The notes below the pieces were generated by a model. The model saw nothing but the letters and a program-made list of their open reading frames with translations, ran no database searches and had not been told where the DNA came from. Made by a program: the position numbers and the translations under genes. From Flavobacterium wongokense (lineage in GTDB: Bacteria; Bacteroidota; Bacteroidia; Flavobacteriales; Flavobacteriaceae), in assembly GCF_021608265.1 (NCBI RefSeq), contig NZ_JAKIHP010000002.1, forward strand, positions 248,001 through 312,000: a DNA stretch of 64,000 nt. The letters are read 5' to 3'. Shown piece by piece: positions 1 to 11,017 of the stretch (within the stretch, counting starts at the first letter, position 1; each line of letters begins with the position of its first letter).

Positions 1-3000
1 CCACATTTATTTGGTATGATGCTGCCGTTGGTGGAAATATCGTTTCTACCGGAACCAGTTTCACATTGCCTTCAATTTTGGCCGCAGGAACTTATACTTA
101 TTATATTCAGCCGGTTCGTTTTGGATGTGAAACCTATGCAAGAGGAACAGTAACTGTTATTGTTGGGCAAACCGCTCCACCTACAGCTATTTCCCAAATA
201 CTGATTAATGGTAGTACAAATCCTGTGGTTTGCACAACAACCGGAAATGTAAACCTTCAGGCTGTATTGAACAGCACGATAACAATTACAAATCCGGTAT
301 TTCATTGGTATTCTTTTGATGGAACCTCTCAAAACCCAATCGTAGGACAATCTTCTTCAACCTTAGCACTGACAGGATTAACTCCTGGAAGTTATACCTA
401 TTATGTTGGAGTAAGTTCAGATGAATATTGCGAAACTGCCCAACCCGACAGGGCAACAGTTACGATAACTATTTTGCCTTTTACGGTTGCAACTGATATT
501 ACAGCTAATGATGCATTGTTTTGTTTGGGAAATAATGCAGCTATAACTCCAACAACTATATTGCCAAACCCACAGTTCTTTTGGTTTTTCTCCAACGATA
601 ATTCACAGCCTATTGCAAACGGAAGTGTAGTTGGAGCAGTAACATTTACTATTGGAACTGATGGTACGCTTACCGTTTCGGGATTAGTTGCTGGAGTTTA
701 TACTTATTATGTTGGCTTAACTTCTGATACAAGCTGCCTAAATCAGGCTGGAGATTTCAAACCAGTTGTGATAACGGTTAGTGGCGGAACAACACCAACA
801 ACTATTTCAGCTTCTCAAAGTTTCTGTATGGTAAATAATCCAACAATATCTGATATTCAGGTTAATGAAACCGGAGTGACTTGGTATGATGCACCAACAA
901 ATGGAAACGTTTTGGCCGCTTCAACACCTTTAACAAATGGCGGAATTTATTACGCTTCAATCATTGATGGAACTGGTTGTCCAAGTTCGACAAGATTGGC
1001 CATTACAACTACTGTTAATCCCGGAACTACTCCAACAACTACTTCGGCTTCACAGAGCTTTTGCTTGGTAAACAATCCTACTATTGCTGATATACAAGTG
1101 AATGGGGCCGGAGTTCTTTGGTATGATGCACCTGTAAATGGAAATATTTTGACATCCACAACAGCTTTGACAAATGGTGGAATTTATTATGCTTCAATCA
1201 TTGATGGAACAGGTTGTGCAAGTTCAATCCGTTTAGCGGTTACCACAACGGTTAATCCGGGAACAACGCCAACCACATCTTCCGCTTCGCAGAGTTTCTG
1301 TTTGGTAAATAACCCAACGATAGCTGATATTCAGGTTAATGAAACCGGAGTGACTTGGTATGATGCACCTGTAAATGGAAACATTATAACATCCACAACA
1401 GCTTTGACAAATGGTGGAATTTATTATGCTTCAATCATTGATGGAACAGGTTGTGCAAGTTCAATCCGATTAGCTGTTACAACAACGGTTAATCCTGGAA
1501 CTACACCAACCACAATTTCGACTACGCAGAGTTTCTGTTTGGTAAATAATCCAACCATTGCTGATATTCAGGTAAACGAAACGGGAGTAACGTGGTATGA
1601 TGCGGCTGTAAATGGAAGTGTTTTGGCATCGACAACTACTTTGACAAATGGCGGAATTTATTATGCTTCAATCATTGACGGAACTGGTTGTGCGAGTTCA
1701 ATCCGTTTAGCGGTTACTACAACTGTTAATCCCGGCACAACACCTACAACAACTTCAACTTCGCAAAGTTTTTGTTCTACAAACAATCCAACGATAGCTG
1801 ATATTCAGGTAAATGAAAGTGGCGTAACCTGGTATGATGCGGCAACGAATGGAAATATTTTAGCTGCTTCGACAGTTTTAACAAATGGCGGAATTTATTA
1901 CGCTTCAATAGTTGATGGAACAGGTTGTGCCAGTTCAATTCGTTTGGCTGTTACCACAACCATCAATAACGGAACTACACCAACAACCACAAATAATTCG
2001 CAAAGTTTTTGTTTGGTAAACAATCCAACAATTGCTGATATACAGGTCAATGAAACGGGTGTGACCTGGTATGACGCTGCAACAAATGGAAACGTTTTGG
2101 CGTCGACAACAACCTTGACGAATGGAGGAATCTATTATGCTTCAATTACTGATGGTAATGGTTGTATAAGTTCAGTTCGTTTGATGATTACTACAACTAT
2201 TAATCCTGGAACTACACCAACCACAACTTCTACTTCTCAAAGTTTTTGTTTGGTTGACAGCCCGACTTTAACCAATATTCAGGTTAATGAAACTGGGGTA
2301 ACCTGGTATGATGCTGCTGTAAATGGAAATGCACTTCCTGCAACTACATCTTTGGCAAATGGTGGAATTTATTATGCCTCAATCCTTGACGGTACAGGAT
2401 GCGCCAGCTCAATTCGTTTGGCTGTCACAACAACAGTTAATGGAGGAACAACTCCCACGGCAACTAATCCATCTCAAAGCTTCTGCCAGTCAGCCAGTGC
2501 TACATTGGCAGATGTACAGGTGAATGAAACCGGTGTGACTTGGTATGATGCGCCAGCAGGAGGAAATGTTTTGCCTTCAACAACATTATTAGCAGATGGA
2601 GGAGTTTATTATGCCTCTATCATAGACGGTTCCGGTTGTGCAAGTTCAATTCGATTAATGGTAAATACAACATTTACACCGAATACTCCAGCTGTAATCA
2701 ACGGAGGAACAAATCCAGCCTGTGCTTTTGACGAGGTGACGTATACCACAAATCCGGGAATGTCTAATTATGTATGGACAGTAATCAACGGAATTGTGAT
2801 TGCCGGCGGTCAGCCTACAGATGATTACGTAACTGTTTCCTGGACTTCGGTTGGACCGGCTCAGGTGACTGTTGATTTCATTAACAGCTGCTCTGGACAT
2901 AGTGTTAGGGAATTGGCTCTTAGCGTGGTTTCATGTTCCGATTTGTTAATCACCAAAACAGTTGATAACCCGACTCCAAACATTGATACGAATGTTGTCT

Positions 3001-3572
3001 TTACAATTACCGTTACCAATTCAGGTCCAAACCATATCTTGAATGTTTCGGTTAATGAACCTCTGCCTTCAGGATATAGTTTTGTGAATGCAACTTCATC
3101 AGTTGGAAGCTACAATTCAGGAGTTTGGGAAATTCCAAGGATAAATTCCAATGAAACAGTAACCATGTTGTTAACGGCAAGGGTATTGCCGACTGGAGAT
3201 TATATGAACACTGTAAGCATCGGAACTTCAGATCCAATTGATACCGATCTTTCCAATAATGATGCTTCAATAACAACAACTCCATTATGCCTCATTGTTT
3301 ATAACGAGTTTTCTCCAAATGATGATGGTTCCAATGAATTTTTCATAGTGGATTGCATTGAAAATTATCCAAACAATAAACTTCATGTTTATAACAGATA
3401 CGGAACACTGGTATACGATCGAAGTCATTATTTGAATGACTGGAATGGTACTGCCAATGTATCTGGAACGATTAACGTTAATGATAAACTGCCTACAGGT
3501 ACTTATTATTATGTTCTTGATGTTGGCGTAGACAATATAGTAAAAACAGGTTGGTTATCTATTGCAAGATAA
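1..3572 (+). CDS. Giant repetitive surface adhesin, T9SS type B sorting domain (5' end outside window)
   Basis: The reading frame is already open at base 3 and runs to TAA at 3570-3572, so the N-terminus and signal peptide lie upstream. In order it shows Ig/PKD-like segments (to about 780), eight tandem repeats of exactly 79 residues (786-2681) with the recurrent motifs QSFC, GVTWYDA, GGIYYASI and DGTGC, a PKD-like segment, a DUF11-type domain (about 2940-3284, starting DLLITKTVDNPTP) and a C-terminal domain (3288-3569) with FSPNDDG and YNRYG-type motifs. That last domain matches the gliding-motility-associated (type B) T9SS sorting domain. In characterised Flavobacterium systems such cargo depends on a PorP/SprF partner, and one is encoded directly downstream. 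I infer a secreted, surface-attached adhesin of the SprB/RemA type; the ligand cannot be read from the sequence. The two Cys per repeat may form disulfides. Confidence 0.9.
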   Translation, partial: TFIWYDAAVGGNIVSTGTSFTLPSILAAGTYTYYIQPVRFGCETYARGTVTVIVGQTAPPTAISQILINGSTNPVVCTTTGNVNLQAVLNSTITITNPVFHWYSFDGTSQNPIVGQSSSTLALTGLTPGSYTYYVGVSSDEYCETAQPDRATVTITILPFTVATDITANDALFCLGNNAAITPTTILPNPQFFWFFSNDNSQPIANGSVVGAVTFTIGTDGTLTVSGLVAGVYTYYVGLTSDTSCLNQAGDFKPVVITVSGGTTPTTISASQSFCMVNNPTISDIQVNETGVTWYDAPTNGNVLAASTPLTNGGIYYASIIDGTGCPSSTRLAITTTVNPGTTPTTTSASQSFCLVNNPTIADIQVNGAGVLWYDAPVNGNILTSTTALTNGGIYYASIIDGTGCASSIRLAVTTTVNPGTTPTTSSASQSFCLVNNPTIADIQVNETGVTWYDAPVNGNIITSTTALTNGGIYYASIIDGTGCASSIRLAVTTTVNPGTTPTTISTTQSFCLVNNPTIADIQVNETGVTWYDAAVNGSVLASTTTLTNGGIYYASIIDGTGCASSIRLAVTTTVNPGTTPTTTSTSQSFCSTNNPTIADIQVNESGVTWYDAATNGNILAASTVLTNGGIYYASIVDGTGCASSIRLAVTTTINNGTTPTTTNNSQSFCLVNNPTIADIQVNETGVTWYDAATNGNVLASTTTLTNGGIYYASITDGNGCISSVRLMITTTINPGTTPTTTSTSQSFCLVDSPTLTNIQVNETGVTWYDAAVNGNALPATTSLANGGIYYASILDGTGCASSIRLAVTTTVNGGTTPTATNPSQSFCQSASATLADVQVNETGVTWYDAPAGGNVLPSTTLLADGGVYYASIIDGSGCASSIRLMVNTTFTPNTPAVINGGTNPACAFDEVTYTTNPGMSNYVWTVINGIVIAGGQPTDDYVTVSWTSVGPAQVTVDFINSCSGHSVRELALSVVSCSDLLITKTVDNPTPNIDTNVVFTITVTNSGPNHILNVSVNEPLPSGYSFVNATSSVGSYNSGVWEIPRINSNETVTMLLTARVLPTGDYMNTVSIGTSDPIDTDLSNNDASITTTPLCLIVYNEFSPNDDGSNEFFIVDCIENYPNNKLHVYNRYGTLVYDRSHYLNDWNGTANVSGTINVNDKLPTGTYYYVLDVGVDNIVKTGWLSIAR
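786..2681 (+). repeat. Eight in-frame 237-bp tandem repeats inside the adhesin gene
   Basis: Eight consecutive units of 237 bp (79 codons) lie back to back with no length variation. Each encodes a Cys near residue 14, a GVTWYDA core, a GGIYYASI strand and a second Cys near residue 65. Units 2 to 4 are the most alike and the last (from 2445) is the most divergent. This is an Ig-like beta-sandwich array as in other long Bacteroidetes adhesins, and it is a likely site of copy-number change by recombination or assembly collapse. Confidence 0.93.
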
Positions 3573-3618
3573 TCCTGTGGATACTTACGCCTGAATTATT
3601 AATCTAAATGTTATAAAT

Positions 3619-4551
3619 ATGAAACTAAATATACAAATCAAAAATACGTATTGTTTGTTGCTGATTTCCTTTATCACCAATGTGATGAATGCCCAGCAGG
3701 ATCCCGAATATACGCAGTATATGTACAATACGATGACGGTGAACGCGGCTTATGCCGGTTCTGCAGGTACATTGGAAGCCATTCTTTTACACCGCTCGCA
3801 ATGGGTTGGGATAGAAGGTGCTCCCGAAACACAGGCTTTTGCCATTCACGCACCTCTTTCAAATGAAAGGGTCGGATTGGGCTTAAGTGCTGTGAATGAT
3901 AAATTAGGTCCATCCAACGAATTATTCCTTGATGGAAATTTCTCCTATACCATACCATTGGCGTACGATAAGAAGCTGGCTTTTGGTTTAAAAGCCGGCG
4001 TCCGAATGCTGAATGTAGACTGGTCTAAAGGAAGATTCAATAATCCGATTGACCCAGTCTTAAACGAGAACATCAGCAATAATTTCAAGCCTTCATTGGG
4101 TGCAGGAATTTATTACTATTCAGACAAATGGTATTTTGGAGCTTCGGTTCCAAATTTCATCCGCAATGATTATTACGATGATGTGCAGGAAGCGGTTAAC
4201 CGCGACCGATTCCACTATTTCTTTATCGGAGGTTATGTTTTTGATATTTCCGATAACCTGAAATTCAAACCTGCTTTCCTGGTTAAGGCAGTTAGCGGCG
4301 CACCTTTATCGTACGATCTATCAGCTAATTTCCTGATTCACGAAAAATTTACTGCCGGCGCTTCCTATCGTTGGGATGATTCGGTGAGTGCACTTGCCGG
4401 TTTCCAGGTAACTAAAAGCATTTTCATTGGCTATGCCTTTGACTATACGGTTAGTGACCTTAACAAGTATAACGATGGTTCTCATGAGATTATCCTTCGT
4501 TTCCAGATGCAGAAAAAATCAAGTCAAATGAAATCACCAAGATTTTTCTAA
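3619..4551 (+). CDS. PorP/SprF family T9SS outer-membrane protein
   Basis: This 310-residue protein has a signal peptide (residues 1-25, ending NVMNA before QQDPEYTQYMYN) and the family pattern that follows it: QYMYNTMTVNAAYAGS, then RSQWVGIEGAPETQ, then alternating beta strands of an outer-membrane barrel. Family members such as SprF act with one adhesin carrying a type B sorting domain and are needed for its secretion or attachment. Here the gene starts 46 bp after the adhesin stop, which supports a dedicated partnership. It is followed after 11 bp by the OmpA-like gene, so adhesin, PorP/SprF and OmpA probably form one operon. I leave the symbol empty because the ortholog within this large paralogous family cannot be decided here. 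Confidence 0.93.
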   Translation: MKLNIQIKNTYCLLLISFITNVMNAQQDPEYTQYMYNTMTVNAAYAGSAGTLEAILLHRSQWVGIEGAPETQAFAIHAPLSNERVGLGLSAVNDKLGPSNELFLDGNFSYTIPLAYDKKLAFGLKAGVRMLNVDWSKGRFNNPIDPVLNENISNNFKPSLGAGIYYYSDKWYFGASVPNFIRNDYYDDVQEAVNRDRFHYFFIGGYVFDISDNLKFKPAFLVKAVSGAPLSYDLSANFLIHEKFTAGASYRWDDSVSALAGFQVTKSIFIGYAFDYTVSDLNKYNDGSHEIILRFQMQKKSSQMKSPRFF

Positions 4552-4562
4552 AAGCTATTATT

Positions 4563-6500
4563 ATGAAAAAAATATACACTCTTAGTCTGATGTTTTGTTT
4601 GACGACCGTTTTTGCTCAAACGAAACTAAAAAAGGCAGACGAACTTTTTAAGACCTTTGCCTATGTTGATGCTGCCAAAGCCTACGAAGAATATCTTCAG
4701 AAGGTTGAAAAACCAGGAACCCAAACCTTAAAGAATGTCGCCGATTCGTACTATTACACGGGCGATAGCCGCAATGCTTTAAAATGGTATCAAAAACTCT
4801 ATGATATTCAGGGACAGAGCATGGAAGATACTTACTTCCTGCGATACATCCAGTCAATGAAAGGCGTCATGGATTATGAAAAAGCCGATTTGCTTACCAA
4901 GGAATACCTGAATAAAAAAGGCGACCAGAAGCAAATTGCCCATTATGTAAACCAGAAGAGGCAAATGGACAGCCTGGCCAAAACCAAACCTTTGTATGAG
5001 ATCAAAAACCTGGATATCAATTCGGCTAAATCTGATTTTGGGACCGCTTTTTATGGTGAAAAAATTGTATACGCTTCGAGTAAGGATACCACAAGTTTCA
5101 ATGAGAAACTCTACAGTTGGAACAAACAGCCTTTCCTTAATTTATATATTGCTGAAAGGAATACGGCTGACGGAAGCTTGTTTAACGATGCATTATTCCT
5201 GCCGAATGTTGCCACGCGTTTTCATGAAGCCACGATAACATTCAGCTCCGATTTAAAGACTACTTATTACACCACGAACATTGTTTCGAAGAATAAGCCG
5301 GTTTTGGATAAGGACAGGACAAACAACCTGCAGATTATCAAAGGCTCAATCGACAATGGAAAGGTAACCAAATCGGATAAGGTTTTCTTTGATAATCCTA
5401 AGTATTCCGTTGGGCATCCGGCTTTGAGCGAAGATGGCAAATGGTTATTCTTTGCTTCGGATATGCCTGGTGGTTTGGGTGGAACTGATTTATACGTGGC
5501 TCAAATCGCAGAAGATGGCACGATGAACACACCACAAAATTTGGGACCAAAAATCAATACTGTTGGAGATGAATTGTTTCCGTATTTCAGAAATGGTGTA
5601 TTGTACTTTTCTTCGGACGGCCATTATGGTTGGGGTGATTTGGATGTTTATGAAAGCAAATTCTCAAACGGACTAAACTTTTCGGAACCAAAAAATTTAG
5701 GAGCACCAATAAACAGCAACAAAGATGATTTCTCTTATATCATTGACGCTGGTGGAACTTATGGTTATTTTTCTTCAAATAGGGCAGGCGGAAAAGGCGA
5801 TGACGACATTTATTATTTCACAAAAGGAAAGCCAGTTTGTAACGAATACATCACCGGAAAAGTAACGGGCATCAAATCAAAACTGCCAATAGAAGGCGCA
5901 ACGGTAAATGCCTACAACGCTTTTGGTGATTTGATTGCTACGGCAACTACCGATGCTAATGGTTATTACAAGCTGACCGTTCCATGCGATAAGAAAATAA
6001 AAGCCGTTGCGACAAAAACCGGTTACAGTACTGAAGAAAGGGAAGTCACGACCAAAAATGTCAATGATTTCGAAATTCCGGATATCAACTTTGAGCTGAG
6101 CAAGTATGATGATTTGGTTGCCAAAGATAAATCAGGTGAAGAAAAGATTGTCATTAATCCGATTTTCTTTGAATTTGACAAATGGAACATCATGCCACAG
6201 GCTGCGGCCGAATTGGATAAAGTGGTTTTTGTATTGCAGAAATTCCCTAATGTAAAAATCAAGATCGAGTCACACACTGATTCTAGGGGAAAAGATGCCT
6301 ATAATATGAAACTTTCGGATAACCGTGCAAAATCAACCCAAACGTACATTCTTTCCAAAGGAATTGATCCTGCACGAATTGAAAGCGCACTAGGTTTTGG
6401 CGAAAGCCGATTGACAAACAAATGTAGTAACGGTGTCAAATGTACAGAAGACGAGCATTTTGCAAATCGACGTTCCAATTTCATCGTGATTCAAAAATAA
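4563..6500 (+). CDS. TPR / beta-propeller / carboxypeptidase-regulatory / OmpA protein (PorE-like architecture)
   Basis: The 645-residue protein has a signal peptide (1-18, cut after FA), a TPR-like helical region (about 20-130), a PD40-type beta-propeller (about 180-425, with blades such as FFASDMPGGLGGTDLYVA and YFSSNRAGGKGDDDIYYF), a carboxypeptidase-regulatory-like domain (about 430-510, GATVNAYN then TTDANGYYKL) and a C-terminal OmpA peptidoglycan-binding domain (about 530-645, IESHTDSRGKDAYN). The same domain order is found in PorE (PG1058) of Porphyromonas gingivalis, a T9SS component that links outer membrane and cell wall. PorE is a lipoprotein, while no lipobox cysteine is evident here. 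Its place after the adhesin and PorP/SprF genes suggests it anchors or supports that secretion unit. A terminator follows at 6525. Confidence 0.88.
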   Translation: MKKIYTLSLMFCLTTVFAQTKLKKADELFKTFAYVDAAKAYEEYLQKVEKPGTQTLKNVADSYYYTGDSRNALKWYQKLYDIQGQSMEDTYFLRYIQSMKGVMDYEKADLLTKEYLNKKGDQKQIAHYVNQKRQMDSLAKTKPLYEIKNLDINSAKSDFGTAFYGEKIVYASSKDTTSFNEKLYSWNKQPFLNLYIAERNTADGSLFNDALFLPNVATRFHEATITFSSDLKTTYYTTNIVSKNKPVLDKDRTNNLQIIKGSIDNGKVTKSDKVFFDNPKYSVGHPALSEDGKWLFFASDMPGGLGGTDLYVAQIAEDGTMNTPQNLGPKINTVGDELFPYFRNGVLYFSSDGHYGWGDLDVYESKFSNGLNFSEPKNLGAPINSNKDDFSYIIDAGGTYGYFSSNRAGGKGDDDIYYFTKGKPVCNEYITGKVTGIKSKLPIEGATVNAYNAFGDLIATATTDANGYYKLTVPCDKKIKAVATKTGYSTEEREVTTKNVNDFEIPDINFELSKYDDLVAKDKSGEEKIVINPIFFEFDKWNIMPQAAAELDKVVFVLQKFPNVKIKIESHTDSRGKDAYNMKLSDNRAKSTQTYILSKGIDPARIESALGFGESRLTNKCSNGVKCTEDEHFANRRSNFIVIQK

Positions 6501-6524
6501 ATAATTCAGGGGTATTGTTTCTTT

Positions 6525-6556
6525 AAAGCCACTCTAATTTTAAGAGTGGCTTTTTT
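6525..6556 (+). terminator. Rho-independent terminator after the adhesin operon
   Basis: GCCACTCT (6528-6535) pairs with AGAGTGGC (6543-6550) around a 7-nt loop and is followed by six T. It lies 24 bp after the OmpA-like stop codon and closes the T9SS operon. Confidence 0.9.
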
Positions 6557-6581
6557 GTTTTTGGTAATAATGTTACATTTG
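6555..6581 (+). promoter_or_regulatory. Candidate promoter for ligA
   Basis: TTG (6555-6557), a 16-bp spacer and TACATTTG (6574-6581) fit the flavobacterial TTG / TAnnTTTG promoter consensus. The TTG overlaps the T-tract of the preceding terminator. The predicted leader is about 30 nt. Confidence 0.5.
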
Positions 6582-6595
6582 AGGGATTCTAATAA

Positions 6596-8617
<2,022 letters not shown>

Positions 8618-8634
8618 AATGCTCATTTATATCG

Positions 8635-8663
8635 TTGTAATTCAAAAAATTAGTTTACTTTTA
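8635..8663 (+). promoter_or_regulatory. Candidate promoter for the YhhN-like gene pair
   Basis: TTG (8635-8637), an 18-bp spacer and TACTTTTA (8656-8663) differ from TAnnTTTG only in the last base. The ATG of the first gene lies about 48 bp downstream. Confidence 0.35.
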
Positions 8664-8711
8664 TTAGACATTCAACAATAAAGAGTTGTATCAATTATAA
8701 AAGTCCTACTG

Positions 8712-9419
8712 ATGCAAAATGATTATTTGGAAAATCTAAAGAATAATAAAGTTGCAAGCTTGCTGCTGGTATTTTTTTTCACGGTTTCTGTTATTGAAGT
8801 CCTTGCCGAATATTTTGAAAACAAGCTTTTAATCTGGATGACCAAACCACTGATTCTGCCAATCCTGATTGCTTACTATTTAAGGGTTTCCAAAAAAATA
8901 AGTCCGTTTTTCATCATTGCATTATTGTTTAGCTGGGTTGCCAACCTGTTGTTTATCCAGGATTCATTTCAATACATATTCTACGGTGTTTTTTTCTTTT
9001 TGGTTTACAGGATATTGGTCATTTACATTATTGTCAACAAAGTAAAAATGCCCAATTCGGTGCCCTTGATCCTGGGTTGTGTTCCCTTTATCTTTCTATA
9101 TGTCATTGTTACACTTTACACTTATGACACTTTGGGGAATAATGTTTATTTGTTTTTGCTTCAGGGGGGCTTTACGATATTTTTAGGAGGATTCAGCCTT
9201 GGCAATTATATCATGGTTTCCAACAAACCCAATTCGTTATTGCTGATAAGCACCATGTTTATGGCCTTTAACCAATTCATATTTTTGTTGAAACTCTACT
9301 ATGACGATGTGAATGTATTGCAGGCAACTGCTATGATATTGTTTGTTTTGGGGCAGTTCTTATTGACAAGGTATATGTTTTATACAGAGAAGAGTAAGCA
9401 TAAATATGAGGTTATATAA
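8712..9419 (+). CDS. YhhN-like (lysoplasmalogenase family) membrane protein, first copy
   Basis: The 235-residue protein is almost entirely hydrophobic, with about seven or eight predicted membrane helices. The segments TKPLILPILIAYYL, ALLFSWVANLLFI and YGVFFFLVYRILVIY follow the KP, LLGD and HxxY landmarks of the YhhN/TMEM86 family, some of whose members hydrolyse lysoplasmalogen. The Asp of the usual LLGD motif is Asn here (VAN), so catalysis is uncertain. A paralog with the same layout follows after 10 bp, so the two probably form one transcript. Family assignment rests on motif layout only. It could also be an uncharacterised Bacteroidetes membrane family. Confidence 0.65.
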   Translation: MQNDYLENLKNNKVASLLLVFFFTVSVIEVLAEYFENKLLIWMTKPLILPILIAYYLRVSKKISPFFIIALLFSWVANLLFIQDSFQYIFYGVFFFLVYRILVIYIIVNKVKMPNSVPLILGCVPFIFLYVIVTLYTYDTLGNNVYLFLLQGGFTIFLGGFSLGNYIMVSNKPNSLLLISTMFMAFNQFIFLLKLYYDDVNVLQATAMILFVLGQFLLTRYMFYTEKSKHKYEVI

Positions 9420-9429
9420 AAGTTTATAG

Positions 9430-10122
9430 ATGCAAAAAAGAACCAACATAATAAACGCGCTGACGGTTTGCTATTTTGTACTGGCATTCTTTGAAGTGCT
9501 TGCAGAGTATTTTGTAAGCAGGCCTGTTATCTGTACATTAAAACCCATTCTTCCATTATTCCTGATACTTCTTTATTATATAGAATCAGATAATAGGGAT
9601 AAGGTGTTTGTAGTCGCACTGTTATTGTCCAGCGTTACCAATATCCTCTTCATTCCGGATACGCCACAATATTTATTTTATGGAGTGTTGATTTTTTCAG
9701 TGCATCGGATTTTGGTTCTTTACCTGATTTTCATGCATCAGAAGGTTAAGGATTATGTCCCGATTATCATAGCAACAGCACCTTTCTTACTGGTATTCTT
9801 TTACCTTTTTTCGGAAACAGTCGAAATCCCAGAAAACAGTGTTTGGATTTTGATTATTCAAAACCTGTTGATTTCGTTATTTGCCGGAATCGCACTTTCG
9901 AGTTATGTTATGAATGATAATAAACAGAATTCAATATTGCTGATTAGCGCATTGCTTTTTGTAATGCTGCAGTTTGTGGTTTTTATCGAAAAGTACTTTT
10001 TGATTGACGAATTCGAAGAGCTCTTCAGGCCATTGGCGATGACACTCAATGCCCTGGCATTCTTCTCGTTTTACAAGTATGTGGTTACAGGTGAAAAATC
10101 AAACAATAATGGATTTTCCTAA
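9430..10122 (+). CDS. YhhN-like membrane protein, second copy
   Basis: This 230-residue, multi-helix membrane protein is a tandem paralog of the preceding gene. The shared landmarks are EVLAEYF near residue 23, a TLKPILPLFLIL segment, LLLSSVTNILFIPDTPQYLFYGVL and SVHRILVLY. As in the first copy, Asn replaces the Asp of the family's LLGD-type motif, while the HxxY-like His is kept here (SVHRIL). The two copies are clearly related but diverged, so the duplication is not recent. The last 24 bp overlap the 3' end of the convergent metallophosphatase gene. Confidence 0.65.
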   Translation: MQKRTNIINALTVCYFVLAFFEVLAEYFVSRPVICTLKPILPLFLILLYYIESDNRDKVFVVALLLSSVTNILFIPDTPQYLFYGVLIFSVHRILVLYLIFMHQKVKDYVPIIIATAPFLLVFFYLFSETVEIPENSVWILIIQNLLISLFAGIALSSYVMNDNKQNSILLISALLFVMLQFVVFIEKYFLIDEFEELFRPLAMTLNALAFFSFYKYVVTGEKSNNNGFS

Positions 10123-11013
10123 AGCTATTTTTGAAGCATCGCTGTCAAAATGAAAATCAATCCTGCCCAGGTTTACACCATAACATCCAACCTGATTGAC
10201 CAAAACATCTTTACCGTCAGCATTTTTTAAAACAGTTGGTTTATCCAAAAAAGTATGTGTATGCCCGCCAATAATCAAATCGATGTCTTTGGTTAGCGTA
10301 GCCAATTTGGTATCACAGATTTTATCAGGTTCGTTTGGGTATTTGTAACCAATATGCGAAAGGCAGATGACCAAATCACATTTTTCTTCGTGCTTTAAAA
10401 TCCGTGCCATATCCTGGGAAATGCCAACCGGATCGTTATAAACGGTTTCCTTATAATTCTTCTTGTCAACCAAACCTTCCAAGCCAACACCAAGGCCAAA
10501 TACGCCAACCTTAATTCCGTCTTTGTTGAAAATCTTATACGGTTTCACATGGCCATTCATAATGGTATTTTTAAAATCATAATTTGCCGAAACAAATTCA
10601 AAACTGGCATTCGGCAATTGATTGTACAAACCCTCAATCCCGTTGTCAAAATCGTGGTTTCCAATGGTTGCCAAATCGTATTTCATCATGCTCATCAGTT
10701 TGAATTCCAATTCGCCTCCATAATAATTGAAATAAGGCGTTCCCTGGAAAATATCGCCCGCATCAAGCAATAACACATTTGGATTTTCCTTTCGAATGGT
10801 TTCTATCAAAGCTGCCCTTCGCGCTACGCCACCCATATTTGGATTTTTAGGATGCGTAGGAGGAAAGGGGTCAATGTAACTGTGGACATCATTGGTATGA
10901 AGTATCGTCAAATGCTTTGTATCCGGAGCTTTAAAACTACTCAGTGATAAACCGCCAAGTCCTAAAAATGCCGAACTCAATGCTGTGTTCTGTATAAAAT
11001 CTCTTCTTTTCAT
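10099..11013 (-). CDS. Tat-exported metallophosphatase, N-terminal half of a split 5'-nucleotidase
   Basis: I start the protein at ATG 11013 (304 residues), because it then begins MKRRDFIQ with a twin-arginine signal and lies 4 bp after the upstream stop. An earlier in-frame start at 11082 would run into the neighbour. It carries the calcineurin-like metallophosphatase motifs: TNDVH (D42, H44), GDIFQG (D87), GNHD (N119, H120) and GGHTHTF near residue 250. This is the catalytic domain of UshA/NadN-type 5'-nucleotidases. The substrate-binding C-terminal domain is encoded by the separate gene just upstream on the same strand, so the two probably act together in the periplasm on nucleotides or nucleotide sugars. 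Confidence 0.92.
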   Translation of the reverse strand: MKRRDFIQNTALSSAFLGLGGLSLSSFKAPDTKHLTILHTNDVHSYIDPFPPTHPKNPNMGGVARRAALIETIRKENPNVLLLDAGDIFQGTPYFNYYGGELEFKLMSMMKYDLATIGNHDFDNGIEGLYNQLPNASFEFVSANYDFKNTIMNGHVKPYKIFNKDGIKVGVFGLGVGLEGLVDKKNYKETVYNDPVGISQDMARILKHEEKCDLVICLSHIGYKYPNEPDKICDTKLATLTKDIDLIIGGHTHTFLDKPTVLKNADGKDVLVNQVGCYGVNLGRIDFHFDSDASKIALGKSIIV

Positions 11014-11017
11014 GGTC

